Translations under genes and position numbers: made by a program
Shown here: in pieces, positions 1 to 11,879 of the stretch
Layout of the letters: the number at the start of each line of letters is the position of its first letter
Position numbering within the stretch: position 1 is the first letter of the stretch
Notes under the pieces: generated by a model
Told to the model about the DNA's origin: nothing
The model's database searches: none
Seen by the model: only the letters and a program-made list of their open reading frames with translations
NCBI GenBank assembly: GCA_947044405.1
Contig: CAMRHE010000021.1
Span: 4,944,501-5,008,500 of the forward strand
DNA: 64,000 nucleotides
Reading direction: 5' to 3'
Origin: Leptodactylus fallax
Taxonomy: Eukaryota; Chordata; Amphibia; Anura; Leptodactylidae

Positions 1-1170
1 CTGAAATACTGAATGTATAGGAATGCAAATAGACCCACAACCATTCATTTTACTTAACTTGATATTGGTATGGCCCCTCTTTGTACAATAGTGTTATTTG
101 TAGACTATTTTAAGCCAGGGGGCATATATGGTGTGCTATGTGAACTCTGCTTACTATAATGCAATGTGATATTAGAGGTGCACAGCTCTGATACTTGTAC
201 TGTGAGTTGTGTACCTATGTGTCCACATTGAGTCCCACCCCCTGTATTCTCCATTACAGCCAGAACAGATATCTGTTGAAAAGAATGGATCTTGCACTTC
301 AGGATACAACTACATATTACTAAGTTGCCAAGATAGTTTTCCATATATGAGTGCCTTCACATGAAGACACCAGAAAGCTGTCATTTGTACAGTGGTTGTA
401 TTAATAGGTCCATATACCCTAATAAAGCATAGGAAAGGGGGTTTGTCCTGATGGGCCATTCGTTTTGATTATGGTGTCGGCAATGTAAGGGGGTTTTCCC
501 CTCCAATAACACTTATCCCCTTCACAGAAGAGGACCCTAGACACTTACAAGATGCAGGTTCTCCATGTACCCTTTTGTCAATGGAATAGCAGTTTATTTT
601 TTTATATCCTTACATACTACCCGTCCATATTTTTACAATGCAGTTCAGATTTGTATTCAGTAAAGGTAGAGAAGGGAGGGAGAACCACAGAAAATGACTT
701 CCGTGCTCACATGTGGTTGTAATAATAATCAATCAAGCAAACAAAGGAGTTGCCGGCAAAGACGACTTTCAGAGCCTTAATACTTGGTCTTTAGAAAACA
801 TTGTAGCTCATATTCTTTAAAACAGAAGATAACAATGTAGATCTGCTTCATGTATTTTGCAGGCACTTACGTAAATGCCAGAGGCCGTCTGTTTTGCAGC
901 AGTTGTCAGCGGATCATGTACAGTACTAAACATTTACAGCAGATTTTGTATGTGTTTGGAACTCTGGACCAGTCTAGGAATTTCAGTGTCTTTGTCCTAT
1001 ACAGTATTTAAATACCATATTTTTTTTCACATTCTTTGTAGTAATGGTGCTAAGTACTGCAGTGCTGTTTATGGTAATCTTGGTCAACCTTCAGCTCATA
1101 ATCTATACTGAAATATTAAGTCTCTGGGAATTGGGCTTCTATTTCGACCAAGTACTTCTACAAGTTTTGC
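1..1170. other. Non-coding stretch, no gene recognised
   Basis: AT-rich DNA without a convincing ORF. A GC-richer patch near 430-560 (with GGGGGTTTTCCCCTCC at about 490) resembles fragments of short TTAA-type elements seen elsewhere in the window, but no matching second end is visible. Nothing else is supported. Confidence 0.5.
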
Positions 1171-2531
1171 AAATATAATAATAATAATAATAATAGTCCT
1201 TTAATAGTCCCACAGTGGGGAAATTCAGTGTGTTACAGCAGCAAAGATAAGATAAGCAGATACAAATACAAATACAACATGTACAGGAATGTTCCAAGGT
1301 GAGAGGCATTACATTAATAGCAGACAGACAGATAGGACGTAGCAGAGGAGGGGGGGGGGGATATAACAGGCAGAGAGATATTTCAGTTCTCTGTATGTAA
1401 TGATCTCCGCTTAGGTCGGTGTTGGTTGTACAGCCTAACCGCGGTGGGGAGGAAAGACTTCCGATAGCGCTCCTTCTCACACCTAGGGTGGAGCAGTCGG
1501 TCACTGACAGTACTACCCAGCGCTATCACAGTCTCATGCATGGGATGGGACTTCTTCTTCTGCATGGAGCTCACCACGGACAGTATCCTTCTGTTACCCA
1601 CCACCTGCACTGGGTCCAGTGGGCTCCCCAGGACAGAGCTGGCCCTTCTAATCAGCTTGTCAAGTTTATTTCTGTCCCTGGTTGATATACTGCTCCCCCA
1701 GCAGGCCACTCCAAAGAAGATGGCTGATGCCACTACTGAGTTGAAGAAAGTCCTAAGAAGTGCCCCCCGGATTCCAAAGGCTCTCAGCTTCCTAAGCAGG
1801 TAGAGCCTGCTGTGGCCCCTTCCTGTACAGGGCCTCCATATGATCTGCCCAGTCCAGCTTATTATTAAGGAGCAAACCCAGGTACTTATAGGTGTTCACA
1901 ATCTCGATGCCCATCCCCAGGATGTCCACTGGTTTTGGAGGGCATCTGCCTTTACGGAAGTCCACCACCATCTCCTTGGTCTTCCCCGCGTTAATCTTCA
2001 GGTGGTTCTGGTGGCACCAGTCCACAAAAAACCGGTTCAGTTCTCTGTACTCCTTGTCATCATCGTCTGTGATGAGGCCTACTATTGCAGAGTCGTCAGA
2101 ATACTTCTGTAGGTAGCAGCTGGATGAGTTGCACCTAAAATCAGCAGTGTACAGTGTGAAGAGGAAAGGGGCGAGAACCGTACCCTGAGGTGCCCCCCGT
2201 ATTACAGATCACGGTACCTGACACACAGTCTTGGGCTCTCACGTATTGAGGTCGATTTGTGAGGTAGTCTAGGATCCAGTTGGAGAGGTGGTGGTCCACT
2301 CCAGCAAGGCCCAGCTTGTCTCTCAGTAACCTGGGCTGTATGGTGTTAAAAGCACTGGAGAAATCAAAGAACATTATTCTCACCGTGTTCCCTGGTTTTT
2401 CCAGGTGAGACAGAGCCCTGTGCAGAAGGTGGATGATGGCATCATCTACCCCAATGCCCGGTCGATAAGCAAACTGGAGAGGGTCCATAGCGGGGCTCAC
2501 TAGAGGGCGAAGATGTGTGAGAACCAATACA
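1171..2531 (-). mobile_element. 5'-truncated LINE of the L2/CR1 type
   Basis: A non-LTR retrotransposon copy lies on the minus strand. Its 3' end is at the left, where the minus strand reads ...CCCCACTGTGGGACTATTAAAG followed by (ATT)n at about 1173-1195. A short microsatellite tail in place of poly(A) is usual for L2-like LINEs. The element runs rightward through the reverse transcriptase C-terminus and RT core, and stops abruptly near 2531, so the endonuclease and 5' region are missing. This is the normal outcome of incomplete target-primed reverse transcription. I could not find a convincing target-site duplication. Family placement rests on the RT motifs and tail style; assignment within the L2/CR1/Rex group is uncertain. 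Confidence 0.85.
1383..2527 (-). pseudogene. Reverse transcriptase fragment of the L2-like LINE
   Basis: The RT would copy the LINE's own RNA at a nicked chromosomal target. Reading on the minus strand from 2527, the fragment shows the fingers/palm segment with LQFAYRPG, then motif A MFFDFSSAFN (catalytic Asp near 2364). It is then broken by an extra G in a run of six Cs at 2193-2198. In the next frame, the catalytic box YSDDSA lies at 2086-2103, followed by the thumb region with HLKINAGKTKEMVVDFR (about 1935-2000). Another frame change near 1790 leads to the C-terminal segment ending in SFLPTAVRLYN near 1430. The active-site residues survive, but at least two frameshifts and the lost 5' half make this copy dead. 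It has no host role and is carried only as repeat DNA. Confidence 0.85.
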
Positions 2532-2651
2532 TGGATAATGTTGATATGACTAGCACTGTTTATCCAGAGGTATAACTTTTAGGATATCTAAAAGTCAGAT
2601 TTAGCACATATAACTTATATTGTATGCTGAACTCTTCTTTTTCTCCTAGGG

Positions 2652-3494
2652 CAGTGATGGCGAACCTTTTAGTGCCTGAGTGCCCAAACTGCACCCCAAA
2701 ACCCACTCATTTATCGTAAAGTGCCTACATGGCAATTTAACCTTAACACTGTAGGGATCCACAATTGCAGACAGTTACGGACCCGCAAAATACAGTCGTG
2801 TGAATGGGGTTTTACAGAGCTTTCAATGATACAAACAACTTTGTACTGAAAGGTAGAAGTTTGCATTTGGTATACTTCTGAACAATTAATGTTCACTATT
2901 TACATCGCACAGGATCTGTTTTATAGTGAACGTGCAATGTTATTACGTCCGGTAATAATATCACATGTCTGCTATACAACAGATACTGTGTGATATAAAT
3001 AATGGAGGACCCCCACACAGTACAGTGTGCTCCACAGTGGCCCCCAACACAGCACAATGTGCTCATGTACTGTATATTATACTGTGTGGGGGCCACTGTG
3101 AAACATAATATACTCCACAGTGGCCCCCACACAGTATAACATGCTCCTGTACTCACCTGCACTCCCACGAAGAGCAGCCGGGCGGCCTCCTTCCACTGCA
3201 AAGCAGGCGCTGATGAATGACGTCATTGCGCCTGCATCATGGAAGGGGTACAATCCTCTGTCAGTGTAAGCCACGGTACTGCGGACCCACGGCCTAACAG
3301 TTTTCAGGTGTACGTGTATTTACATATACAACTGAAAGAAGCGCTGGATCGTTCGCCGGGGGATCTGGGACAGCTGTCCTGGATTCCCTGTTAACGAGGG
3401 ATCCAGGAGCCTGGCTGGGGCGATGGCGCGCGTGCCCACAGAGAGGGCTCTGAGTGTCCACTCTGGCACGTGTTCCATAAATTCGCCACCACAG
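2652..3494. mobile_element. Non-autonomous hAT element with perfect 8-bp TSD
   Basis: The left end begins CAGTGATGGCGAACC and the right end finishes ATTCGCCACCACAG, its imperfect inverse. Both are flanked by the identical octamer TCCTAGGG (2644-2651 and 3495-3502). An 8-bp duplication with CAG...CTG-type ends is the hallmark of hAT transposons. At 843 bp and without a recognisable transposase, it is a non-autonomous copy that would have depended on an enzyme supplied elsewhere. The interior holds a small block (about 3001-3150) of GGGGGCCACTGTG / CATAATATACT units in both orientations, and a GC-rich right third. Several short ORFs in it look accidental. Confidence 0.85.
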
Positions 3495-3502
3495 TCCTAG
3501 GG

Positions 3503-5360
3503 TATCAGGTATACCAACCACTATTGCCCAGTTGAACTGATATAAAAGCATGAGAGGAAAGGGGCAGATCTCTGTGAATACTGAAAGGATAAGAGGATTG
3601 AAGAAAAAAGGGGATGGGAGGAGGAAGTGCACAGGGGACAGTGAACCTTCAATTTTACAAATATAGGGACTATTCAGATCACGTTTTTTACATCAGTTTA
3701 ATGGATGCAAAAAATGGTATTAAAAAAACGGATACTGACATAATTATATACTTAGTACATATGTCATTCATTTCTCCCTATTGATCCATATGACATGAGC
3801 CAATCTGGCTTAAGTGGTAAAAAATTTCCCTCTTATTCACAGACACATTTTTTTTATTCTTGAATTGTATGTAATTTAGGCTAAAATCATTTTTGTAATT
3901 TTGTAGAAATATACATTTTGCTATGTTTTGGCTTTACAGCAGTATGTATAAGCACTATAATACAAACTGTAGAATGGTATTTGTTAGCTAATGTTCTGAT
4001 GGATTAGCCAATTAAGAACATTCTATAGCTTGTATTATAGTGCTTATACATGTCAGCTGTAGTAGCCAAACAATGCAAAATGTTTAACTATGGCTGCCAA
4101 ACTCATAAGGTACCTGCGCTTTTAATGAACTTTCTTTAGGTCATCAAATCCATATCTATACTATATGTTTGTGAGTCTAACATACTGTATCGTGTCATTT
4201 TGCCCTACCCAGATGCACAATGGGAGCTTTGTAAAAGTTATTTAAAAAAATCATTATTTGGAAACTCTTTACTACTTACTGATATTGAGACTTGCTCTTT
4301 AATTCTAGTTTGTACATAACAAATAATAAGCTTTTGTGGCAATTTGTAATTTGCTTCATGTTATATTTGGGTCATTATTGTAATAAACAATAATAATAAT
4401 TATATCATTTCTTAAATAAGTCAGCAAATAAGAGGCAATTATGCACTAAAGTTACTGTCTTGTGGTGATGTAAAGTTTTATTTCACTTTCATGACTGTCT
4501 TGCTCAGCAATCTGTTTACCCGCCATAAGGTTTTATGTTATGAATATGGACATTTTCGGCACACTGCACACAATAATGCTCCTCGGCTTCTGTAACAAAG
4601 CAGCACTGCTTGTACGGTCTTTGCTACGCACTGAGAATCAATAGGGTGATTTGGAGTAAACTCACAAACTAATTGATTTTATTCTTAATACACTCAAAAC
4701 AAATGTGCAGCTCTGGCTAAAGATGGATTCAAATTAAGATAGGGAGGAAATGAAAGAGATAACAGCAGTCCCGAACTTGCTCCAAAATGGATTGATGGCC
4801 TTAATAAAGTAATTGATGAATTTTAGCCCTGCTCTTCACACCAGAAAATTTAGGGAAGAATAACATTAAGGGATTAAAAAAAAAAGCAAAAATCTGTTTA
4901 TAGGGAATCACAAAGTAATTAATCTCATCCAATGTCAAACAAGTGCGTAACATGCCCAGGACCAGCATGATGCTAAACTTCCAAATTTCCTGGACGATTG
5001 AGTGTGTGGCAGTCTTAGCAGGTTCATTCTAAATTTGTAGTCACGGGTACCAGTAAGGGTTCATTGACATGACCGAGTTTAAGCTGTGAAACTCGGTACA
5101 TGTGTTGGCCGGATTTAACGACCTGCACCTTAGGCCAGGAAAGAGACTCCTAGCAGTATAGTTATCAATGATGCTAGGATCCCTTCCTCTCAGCGACATT
5201 CTGTCCCGCATATTGCAGCCATATTAAGCCTTTAAAACATGTCTGTACTGTGTGAACATAAGTTCTTAAAATCCTATTCGCTATAATGTTACAACTGCCA
5301 AAATGGGACTTTAAAAGTATATAAAATAAAGTGTGCATAAACTTTAAACTAGCTTTGCAA
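3503..5360. other. Mostly unique AT-rich DNA
   Basis: No gene is recognised. Apart from the hairpin element at 3911-4085, the sequence looks non-repetitive. The stretch at about 4560-4900 has balanced composition without simple repeats and is a candidate conserved non-coding segment, but that is only an impression from composition. Confidence 0.4.
3911..4085. repeat. Short palindromic MITE
   Basis: The left arm (about 3911-3976) contains TGTATAAGCACTATAATACA, and the right arm (about 4016-4085) carries its near-perfect inverse. A loop of about 40 bp separates them. The arms pair over about 65 bases with small mismatches. This is a typical foldback MITE; the superfamily cannot be told, because no clear target duplication is seen. 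Confidence 0.7.
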
Positions 5361-5361
5361 A

Positions 5362-5590
5362 AATCAGTAGTACAGTATGTGTGCATGAGGAGTAACAATA
5401 TTTCTGGACATTCTATGGCTTACATCCTGTATTATTTAGCAGTTTCCTCCTCTTCAGGCTCTGTCTGTAGTGTGCAGTTCTGTCTGAGCTGGTGAGTAAA
5501 GAATAGCTGCCATACACACAGTAAGTAGGGTAGTTCCTGCTCTATAACTGCCTCTCCTTCACTCATAACAGGACTGTGTTACTGTGGGTT
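5362..5590. repeat. Unclassified dispersed repeat, copy 1
   Basis: This block aligns with 22545-22795. Both contain an AATCA(A/G)TAGTACA segment, a TTTAGCAGTTT(C/T) segment followed by CTCTTTCTGT-like and GAG(C/T)TGGTGAG segments, and a CTTCACTCA segment in the same order and spacing. It has no coding capacity and no obvious terminal repeats, so I cannot name the family. Confidence 0.6.
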
Positions 5591-5594
5591 CTAA

Positions 5595-6285
5595 GGATAG
5601 TAAGAATCAAGGATGCTACACACCACTGATCTAATTGTTTTAATAAAAGGATAGAAAATAAGCATGTCAGCTAGCTGACACCTGAAAATATAAAGGCAAA
5701 TCAAAGATGATGAGACTCCAAGCAGACGTCTGGGCAATGGGTTGGCTGGCATAGCATATCTCACCAGTTTATAGTGTTCCCCACTCAGCCCCCTTCGTAC
5801 ATATACAGCTTACATGTACACATGCCTGGCAGTCACTGGTTTGGAATTTTACATTACAACTGTAGTATCAGACAGTACCATGATATTCTAGAAAGCTTAT
5901 GACACAGCTTACAGAGAGCCAATTGAGGTTGGAAAATCATTAAGAAGCAATGTTAACCCTTTACAATACAATGGCATATATAGTAAAATACTGACATTTA
6001 CTGCTATGAAAAAGCACTTTGGTTTTGATAGAAAGCTTCCATCTAGCTGAAGTATCAGACTAAGCCTACCTTTCTACTCTTACCCTCTGGACCTTGTGCT
6101 CACTTCTCACTCCCCACCTCCATAGACATCTAAAAAAATATGTAATCTGAGTTATGTGACCTGCAGTGTTTCTCTAGATGATATAGCAGAATTTTCATAG
6201 AGAATATTAGTTTATCAGACAGAAAAGGAATAAGTAACCAGCCTGATAAGAGCAGCAAGAGGTATTTCTCTCTGATAAAATATGC
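5595..6285. other. No gene recognised
   Basis: Non-coding sequence without terminal inverted repeats or long ORFs. I see nothing that can be assigned. Confidence 0.4.
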
Positions 6286-6286
6286 T

Positions 6287-6545
6287 GTTATTATTATTAT
6301 TATTATTATTGTTTATTTATATAGCATCATTAATTCCATGGTGCTTAACATTTGAGGATTTACATACAGTACAAAAGATATACAAAACAGATAATACTAA
6401 CAGTGACCAACTGGCACAGTAAGATAGAGGGCCCTGCCCGCAACGGCTTACAATCTATGAGATCTACTTTGCAGATGTTGCCCTTGGTCAGATTTGAAAC
6501 TAGAACTCCAGTTCTACAAGGCCACAGTGCTAACCACTGTGCTAC
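6287..6545 (-). repeat. Probable LINE 3' end with (ATT)n tail
   Basis: Read on the minus strand, this ends in TATATAAATAAAC followed by (AAT)n at 6287-6311, which resembles a LINE 3' end with a microsatellite tail. A second copy lies at 61400-61580 in the same orientation, sharing TTTATTTATATAG and GAGGGCCCTGC(C/T)CGCAA. The far right part (6485-6545, with AGTGCTAACCACTGTGC) looks vaguely tRNA-like but does not fold into a tRNA gene. Likely L2/CR1-related; the exact family is unknown. Confidence 0.5.
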
Positions 6546-6765
6546 TACTTTTGGATTTTTGTAAAGTTTTTTGAAAAGTTAGTTACCATTTAAACCACCC
6601 ATAGCCACAAAAATAATCTATAATGATGTGAACAATTTTATTTACGAATTAACAATTATAATTTTATCTAAGGAACCAAAAAAAAGGTTGGGTCTGACCT
6701 GTGGACATGTGCTCCATTGGTCAAAAAATTAACTGGGGAGATTTACCAAAACCAGTCTTTATATA

Positions 6766-8197
6766 CAGTGGCTTGCAGAAGTATTCATACCCCTTGAACT
6801 TTTCCCATTTTGTCCCCTTACAACCACAAACTTAAATGTATTTTACTGAGATTTTAAGTGATAGACCAACACAAAGTAGCTGATAATTGTGAAGTGGAAT
6901 GAAAATGATACATAGTTTTCAAAATTTTAATCAAATAAAAATCTGAAAAGTGTGAAGTGCAAAAGTATTCAGCTCCCTCTATGCTAATACCCCTAAATAA
7001 AAAACAGTGCAATCCATTGCCTTCAGAAATCACTTAATTAGTTAATAGATCCCAGCTGTGTGTAATTTAGTCTCAGTAAAAATACACCTGTTCTGTGACG
7101 GCCTCAGTGGTTTGTTAGAGAACACAAGTGAACAAACAGCATCATGAAGACCAAGGAACTCACCAGGTTATAAAAACATATCCCAAGCTTTGAGCATCCC
7201 AAGGAGCACTGTTCAATCCATCATCCAAAAATGGAAAAAGGATTCTACAACTCCAAACCTACTAAAACATGGCCGTCCAACCAAACTGACAAATCGAACA
7301 AGTAGAGCACTGGTCAGAGAAGCAGCCAAGAGACCCATGGTCACTCTGGAGGAGCTGCAGAAATCCACAGCTCAGGTGGGAGAATCTGTTCACAGGACAA
7401 CTATAAGTCGTTTTCCACAAGCTATATAGGGGACATAGCAAATATGTTGAAGAAGGTGCTCTGAACTGATGAGACCAAAGTTGAACTTTTTGGCCTAAAT
7501 GCAAATCGCTATGTGTGGCAGAAAAGTAACACTGCTCATCACCTGAACACACCATCCCCACTGTGAAACATGCTGGTGGCAGCATCATGCTGTTGTGATG
7601 CTTTTCTTCAGCAGGGTCAGGGAAGTTGGTCAGAGTTGATGGGAAGATGGATGGAGCTAAATACAGGGCAATCCTGGAAGAAAACATGTTGGAGGTTGCA
7701 AAAGACGTGAGACTGGGAAGGAGATTCACCGTCCAGCAAGACAATGACCCTAAACACACAGCCAGAGCTAGTGGAATGGTTTAGATCAAAGAATATTCAA
7801 GTGTTAAAATGGCCCAGTCAAATTCCAGACCTAAATCCCATTGAGCATCTGTGACAAGACACGAAAATTGCTGTTCACGGACACTCTCCATCCAATTGGT
7901 CTGAGCTTGAGCTATTTTGCAAAGAAGAATGGGCAAAAATCTCAGTTTCTAGATGTGCAAAGCTGGTAGAGACATACCCCAAAAGACTTGCAGCTGTAAT
8001 TGCAGCGAAAGGTAGCTCTACAAAGTATTGATATAGGAGGGCTGAATACTTTTACACGTCACACTTTTCAGGTTTTTATTTGATTAAAATTTTTTGTCTG
8101 TCACTTAAAATCTCAATAAAATACATTTAAGTTTGTGGTTGTAAGGGGACAAAATGTGAAAAAGTTCAAGGGGTATGAATACTTTTGCAAGCCACTG
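6766..8197 (+). mobile_element. Tc1-like DNA transposon, degraded
   Basis: The element starts CAGTGGCTTGCAGAAGTATT and ends with the inverse CTTTTGCAAGCCACTG, flanked by the TA dinucleotides (6764-6765, 8198-8199) that Tc1/mariner transposons duplicate. The terminal inverted repeats are long, more than 100 bp: the TTGAACTTTT...CAACCACAAACTTAAATG block is mirrored near 8120-8180. The interior carries a transposase relic on the plus strand. Many stops and frameshifts show it is inactive. Confidence 0.95.
7145..8031 (+). pseudogene. Tc1-like transposase pseudogene
   Basis: A transposase binds its terminal repeats and moves the element by cut-and-paste in the nucleus; this copy cannot. The start is taken at 7145 (MKTKELT), and a stop follows after nine codons. 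The longest clean piece, 7190-7429, is the N-terminal DNA-binding part, with paired-like helix-turn-helix residues such as STVQSIIQKWKK and RPTKLTNR. The catalytic half is scattered over three frames: DETKVELFG near 7468, the second Asp in QDNDP near 7737, and PDLNPIEHL near 7830-7850, where the next Trp codon has become TGA. It ends in SSTKY-stop at 8031, the common C-terminus of Tc1 enzymes. Confidence 0.9.
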
Positions 8198-8199
8198 TA

Positions 8200-8749
8200 A
8201 ACTGCACAACTAAAGAATATGCTTATTTTATGATAAGGCATGCTCCCCACCCCCATCCCCAATGTTCTAACATACAAAATTTTTATTGCTGTGGGTGATA
8301 AACATTTCAGACATAATTAATATTACTATTGTCTCAGAAAAAAAGTGGTACAATAATTATAAGTATAGTACACAATTTTCAAGAGCAATATTGATCATAT
8401 TATAGAAACATCTTTCTAATGAAAAAAAAAAAAAAAAGCTTTTCATATGGTGTCCACTGCTTTGTATCTATGGTCAACTTTATGGATGGTTCTGCTAATA
8501 CAATTCATACCTATTTATGACCCATTTGGGATCATGGTAAGGTTGAGGTTGGGTTTATACTCTCGAAAGAAAGAGTCATCTCTTTGGTCATTGCAACCAC
8601 ATTTCAAAGTTAAGTTTTTATTTGTCAAACTGCATTTGGAAAAAAAAGTTTTCTGGGAATAAAAATTAACGGCCTTTCATTGAAATCATTTGGGGTCCAA
8701 CAAACTCTTTGTTCTTCTGAAAGGTGGTAGGACCAGCCTTAATCACATA
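8200..8749. other. No gene recognised
   Basis: AT-rich DNA with a poly(A) run at about 8420-8436. The 71-codon ORF at 8447-8662 has no recognisable domain and looks accidental. Confidence 0.4.
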
Positions 8750-8753
8750 TTAA

Positions 8754-9221
8754 AGAGGACCTTTCACGTCCTCATGTATATGCGGTTTTACATACCGCTA
8801 GAAAGCTGACAGCGCGCTGAATTCAGCGCACTCCCTGACAGTACCCGTCCATAGATTTGTACTGGAGGGGTGGTTCCTTACAGCTCAGCGTCATCACTGG
8901 GCTGTAAGGAACGCCCCCTCTGATAGTACTCGGCTCAGAGAGAGGGGGGAGTTCCTTACCACCCAGTGATGACGCTGAGCTGTAAGGAACGACCCCTCCA
9001 GTACAAATCTATGGAAGTGTACTGTCAGGGAGGGTGTTCCTCACAGCGCAGCTAGACTGTCAGGAATGCCCTTCTGACAGTGAACGGTGAAATTTAGACC
9101 CCCGACATCTCCAGCCCCGGGGCATATAATGGGAAAGCCGTCAGTGCGCTGAATTCAGCACGCTGTCGGCTTTCTAGCGGTATGTAAAACCGCATATACA
9201 TGAGGATGTGAAAGGTCCTCT
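8754..9221. mobile_element. TTAA-flanked inverted-repeat MITE
   Basis: TTAA lies on each side (8750-8753, 9222-9225). The ends are AGAGGACCTTTCAC and its inverse GTGAAAGGTCCTCT. Inverted similarity continues inward for roughly 70 bp, including TATGCGGTTTTACATACCGC and CTAGAAAGC. The interior has its own nested dyad around TTCCTTACAGC / GCTGTAAGGAA. TTAA duplication fits Kolobok- or piggyBac-type transposases; these ends suggest Kolobok-like, but that is inference. Confidence 0.8.
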
Positions 9222-9419
9222 TTAATGGTCTAAGGATAGGTCATCAATGTGTGTAATTGGAAAAAATGTTTAAAGTATCTAGACAAGGCCATTCAACATT
9301 GTGCCTACACTTTCCTGACCAGCATGAAATTGCAGGGAATTTTACTATTTGGAGTCCCAAGCAGCTGCTCCAAGTTATTAGACTTAATATGGCATATGAC
9401 ATAAGGAAGTATGGAATAG

Positions 9420-9785
9420 ACCTTCCTGGATTTCTGGATTCTGGAACAGTTCGAATTATTTCTCTAGCCTCCACCATTCCCAAGCCATCAAGGCTGTTAT
9501 TTTTGATGCCCGATATACTATTTCGGCTCTGTACTGTTAGGAGTGCAGTGTCAGGCAGGAGCAGGCAAGGGGTGTGATTCGGATCTCTGACACTGGCTGC
9601 CTCTGATTGGAGCTCTGAATCACTCCCCCTGCCTGACACTGCCCTTCTGACATTACAGAGCTTAAATACACCAATACTACCTGCATTTGTTGCTCGGGAA
9701 TGGTGGGGGCTAGAGAGAAGATTCTTACTGCACTAAAATCAGTGCTAAAAACTTTGAATTGATTGAGGTGGTGAAAAGACACAAC
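9420..9785. repeat. MITE related to the 49.3 and 51.3 kb copies
   Basis: It contains TCTCTAGCCTCCACCATTCC near 9462 and the inverse GGAATGGTGGGGGCTAGAGA near 9698, the same signature blocks as the elements at 49265-49450 and 51274-51592. The core has an inner dyad GTGTCAGGCAGG / CCTGCCTGACAC. The outer ends are eroded (the right end reads GGTGGTGAAAAGAC). Confidence 0.65.
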
Positions 9786-9789
9786 TAGG

Positions 9790-10890
9790 CAAGTCATACA
9801 AAATCTTAACCACATGTATCAGTAAATTTCTTAATTTTCAGATGTGCAACCCATGTATTTGTTTTCTGATTCATTGTAATAGTTTAATTTACATTTACTT
9901 TTAATAATTTTCTTCTTGTTGTGGCTTTAACCCAGCGATTACCCTGTTTATTACCATCCAGATGATCTAACATTTATGTCAGAGACACCATTTTGCATTA
10001 CTCTGAGTGTGTCTAAATAAAATATTAACAACAAACAGCAGACCGTTGATAAAAAAAACCCATTTATAACATTTTTAGCATTTTCCCCATGTTATATGTT
10101 ATTAAGTACTTTGACATCAATAAACCATGAATTTCTTTTACATAATTTAAAATGATTCATTGTATGACTACGACATGCTTATTTTTCACAATCCTTTGTC
10201 AGTCATGATTGCTTCTAGTACATTATTATGGAAAATAATTCTCTAAAAATATAGTTTGAAAGAAATATATGTGTTTGTGTTCTCTCAGCTAAGAGCTTGT
10301 ACATGAAAATGTAATCTGTGTAACTATTAAGTACTAACATTGTCAAAGTTATAATAAAAATATTAACTTAAAGGGGTTTGGAAATACTCATATGGTTAAA
10401 GTAATAGTGTAGAAGAAGTTCTCTGTCTCCTTCTGTTAAAGGGGAAGTAAACCTTAAAAAAATAGAAAGGAAAAAGGCCTGCAAGATTTTCTATAAACTC
10501 CTGGAAACAAACGATGCAGATAGCTGCCAGAAAAAACAAATACATTACTTCTTGGTCCCTTACATCTTTACTTGTATCAGGCAAGAGGCAAGACCCAGAA
10601 TAAACTGGTACAGTTTTTCTATACTTATGTTTTTTCTATGGATAAGAGATACAAATCGTATAGTCCTAGCCCAAAGACAGCATACTAAAATTTTATTGCT
10701 GATTCAAGGGCTATCTCAATCTTTAAAACATGTCCGCTGAGCTGCAATACCAGACACAGCCTACAGACAACTGTGGTGATGTTACTAGGTACAAAGTGAC
10801 CCTTTTTAATAACTTCAAACAATCCCTTTTCAAAGCAGGTGCCCGATTGTGGCATAAACGCTGCAGTTTGGCAATGCAGAAATGCCGTGG
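9790..10890. other. No gene recognised
   Basis: AT-rich DNA. Two short TTAAAGGGG segments (10371 and 10436) look like stray ends of TTAA-type MITEs, but I cannot pair them. The short ORFs here have no recognisable domains. Confidence 0.4.
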
Positions 10891-10894
10891 AAAA

Positions 10895-11220
10895 AAACAT
10901 GGTGTGTTACAGTCCCTGCAAAGTGGATGGGATTCTAGTGAATACTATCCGCACCTTACGGAAAAATACGCACAGCGGACACGCTGCAATTTCCAAAACC
11001 ATTGCAGTTTTGGAAATCGCAGCATGTCAGTTATACCTATGGAAACGTTGGCAGTTTCTCTATAGGTATAATGGAAGCAGCAAGTACGCAGAGGAAACCT
11101 CTGCGGACTTTCTATGAAAAGCACTGCGGGAAAAACCATGATGCGTTTCTTCCGCCATGCTTTTTTGCTGCGGCCTGCTACATGGGGCCTTATCCTAAAG
11201 GGTATTTTTCAGATGTCAAA
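10895..11220. repeat. GC-rich MITE of the CATGGGGCC family
   Basis: It has inner dyads (TTTCCAAAACC / GGTTTTGGAAA-like near 10990-11020 and TATACCTATGG / CTATAGGTATA near 11033-11070) and ends with TGCTGCGGCCTGCTACATGGGGCCTTAT-type sequence. Related ends occur at 11606, 15710-15982, 17008-17227, 20888-21055 and 31129-31201. The overlapping ORFs here are by-products of its GC content. Confidence 0.6.
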
Positions 11221-11244
11221 AATCTGTAGAAAGGCAGGGACTGT

Positions 11245-11600
11245 GATTAAGTACGAAAAAACAGCACTTGTCTGTTTAATCCCCTGCAGGTCCATCTGTC
11301 GGTCTGCAGTGTTGAGGTGCCCATATGTGAACCAACATGAGTGCTGCAGCCAATCACTGGCCTTAGCATTCTTAAGCTGTACACCACTGAGGCCATTGAT
11401 TGACTGCAATGGTCATGTGAGTATATGGGAGCCTTACTTTTGCAGCATAGTAACAGACAACTTATCATTACAGCCAGGAGCCTTTGGAAGAAGACCAAGC
11501 CACTTCTATTACACAGTGCCACAGGCAATACAAACATATAGCAGTACAGCATATTGTATGTGCTATCAAAGGATCACATGGTTAAATCTGTAAGGAAGAC
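11245..11600. repeat. Possible unclassified repeat
   Basis: This segment (with GCTGCAGCCAATCACTGGCC near 11344) has the composition of dispersed frog MITEs. The internal GTGAACCAACATGAG and GGTCATGTGAG blocks are suggestive, but no second copy is present in the window. Confidence 0.3.
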
Positions 11601-11605
11601 TCAGG

Positions 11606-11850
11606 CTAAGGCCCCATGAAAAACACCAAAAACACACCAAAAAAATGCAGCAGAAACACTTTGTGTTTTTTTCTGCAGCGTTTTTAATTGCATTTTTGCA
11701 GAGTTTTCTCAGCGTATTTTCTTCCGTATTTAAACCTATATGGAAAATGGAAGATTTTCCGCTGGTATAATTGACATGCTGTGATTTTTAAAAACACAGG
11801 CATTTTTGAAAATGCAGCTTTTCCGCATCAGATTGTGGATGTGATTAGCC
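11606..11850. repeat. MITE fragment, CATGGGGCC family
   Basis: It begins CTAAGGCCCCATG, followed by GCAGCAGAAACAC and TTCTGCAGCG dyad pieces and a GGTATAATTGACATGCTG motif. These are also found in the family members at 15710 and 20888. The right end is unclear. Confidence 0.55.
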
Positions 11851-11879
11851 AATTTCATTCACTAAATGAAAAAAAGTGC

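Noticed and set aside
1419..2116. Several plus-strand ORFs over the L2-like LINE
   Set aside because: They are antisense shadows of the minus-strand reverse transcriptase.
6485..6545. tRNA-like sequence (AGTGCTAACCACTGTGC)
   Set aside because: It cannot be folded into an acceptor stem, anticodon arm and T arm, and it belongs to a dispersed repeat.
10730..11593. Cluster of overlapping ORFs on both strands (up to 159 codons)
   Set aside because: They lie in GC-rich MITE sequence with internal dyads, so open frames appear on both strands. No domain, no codon pattern and no supporting splice signals are visible.
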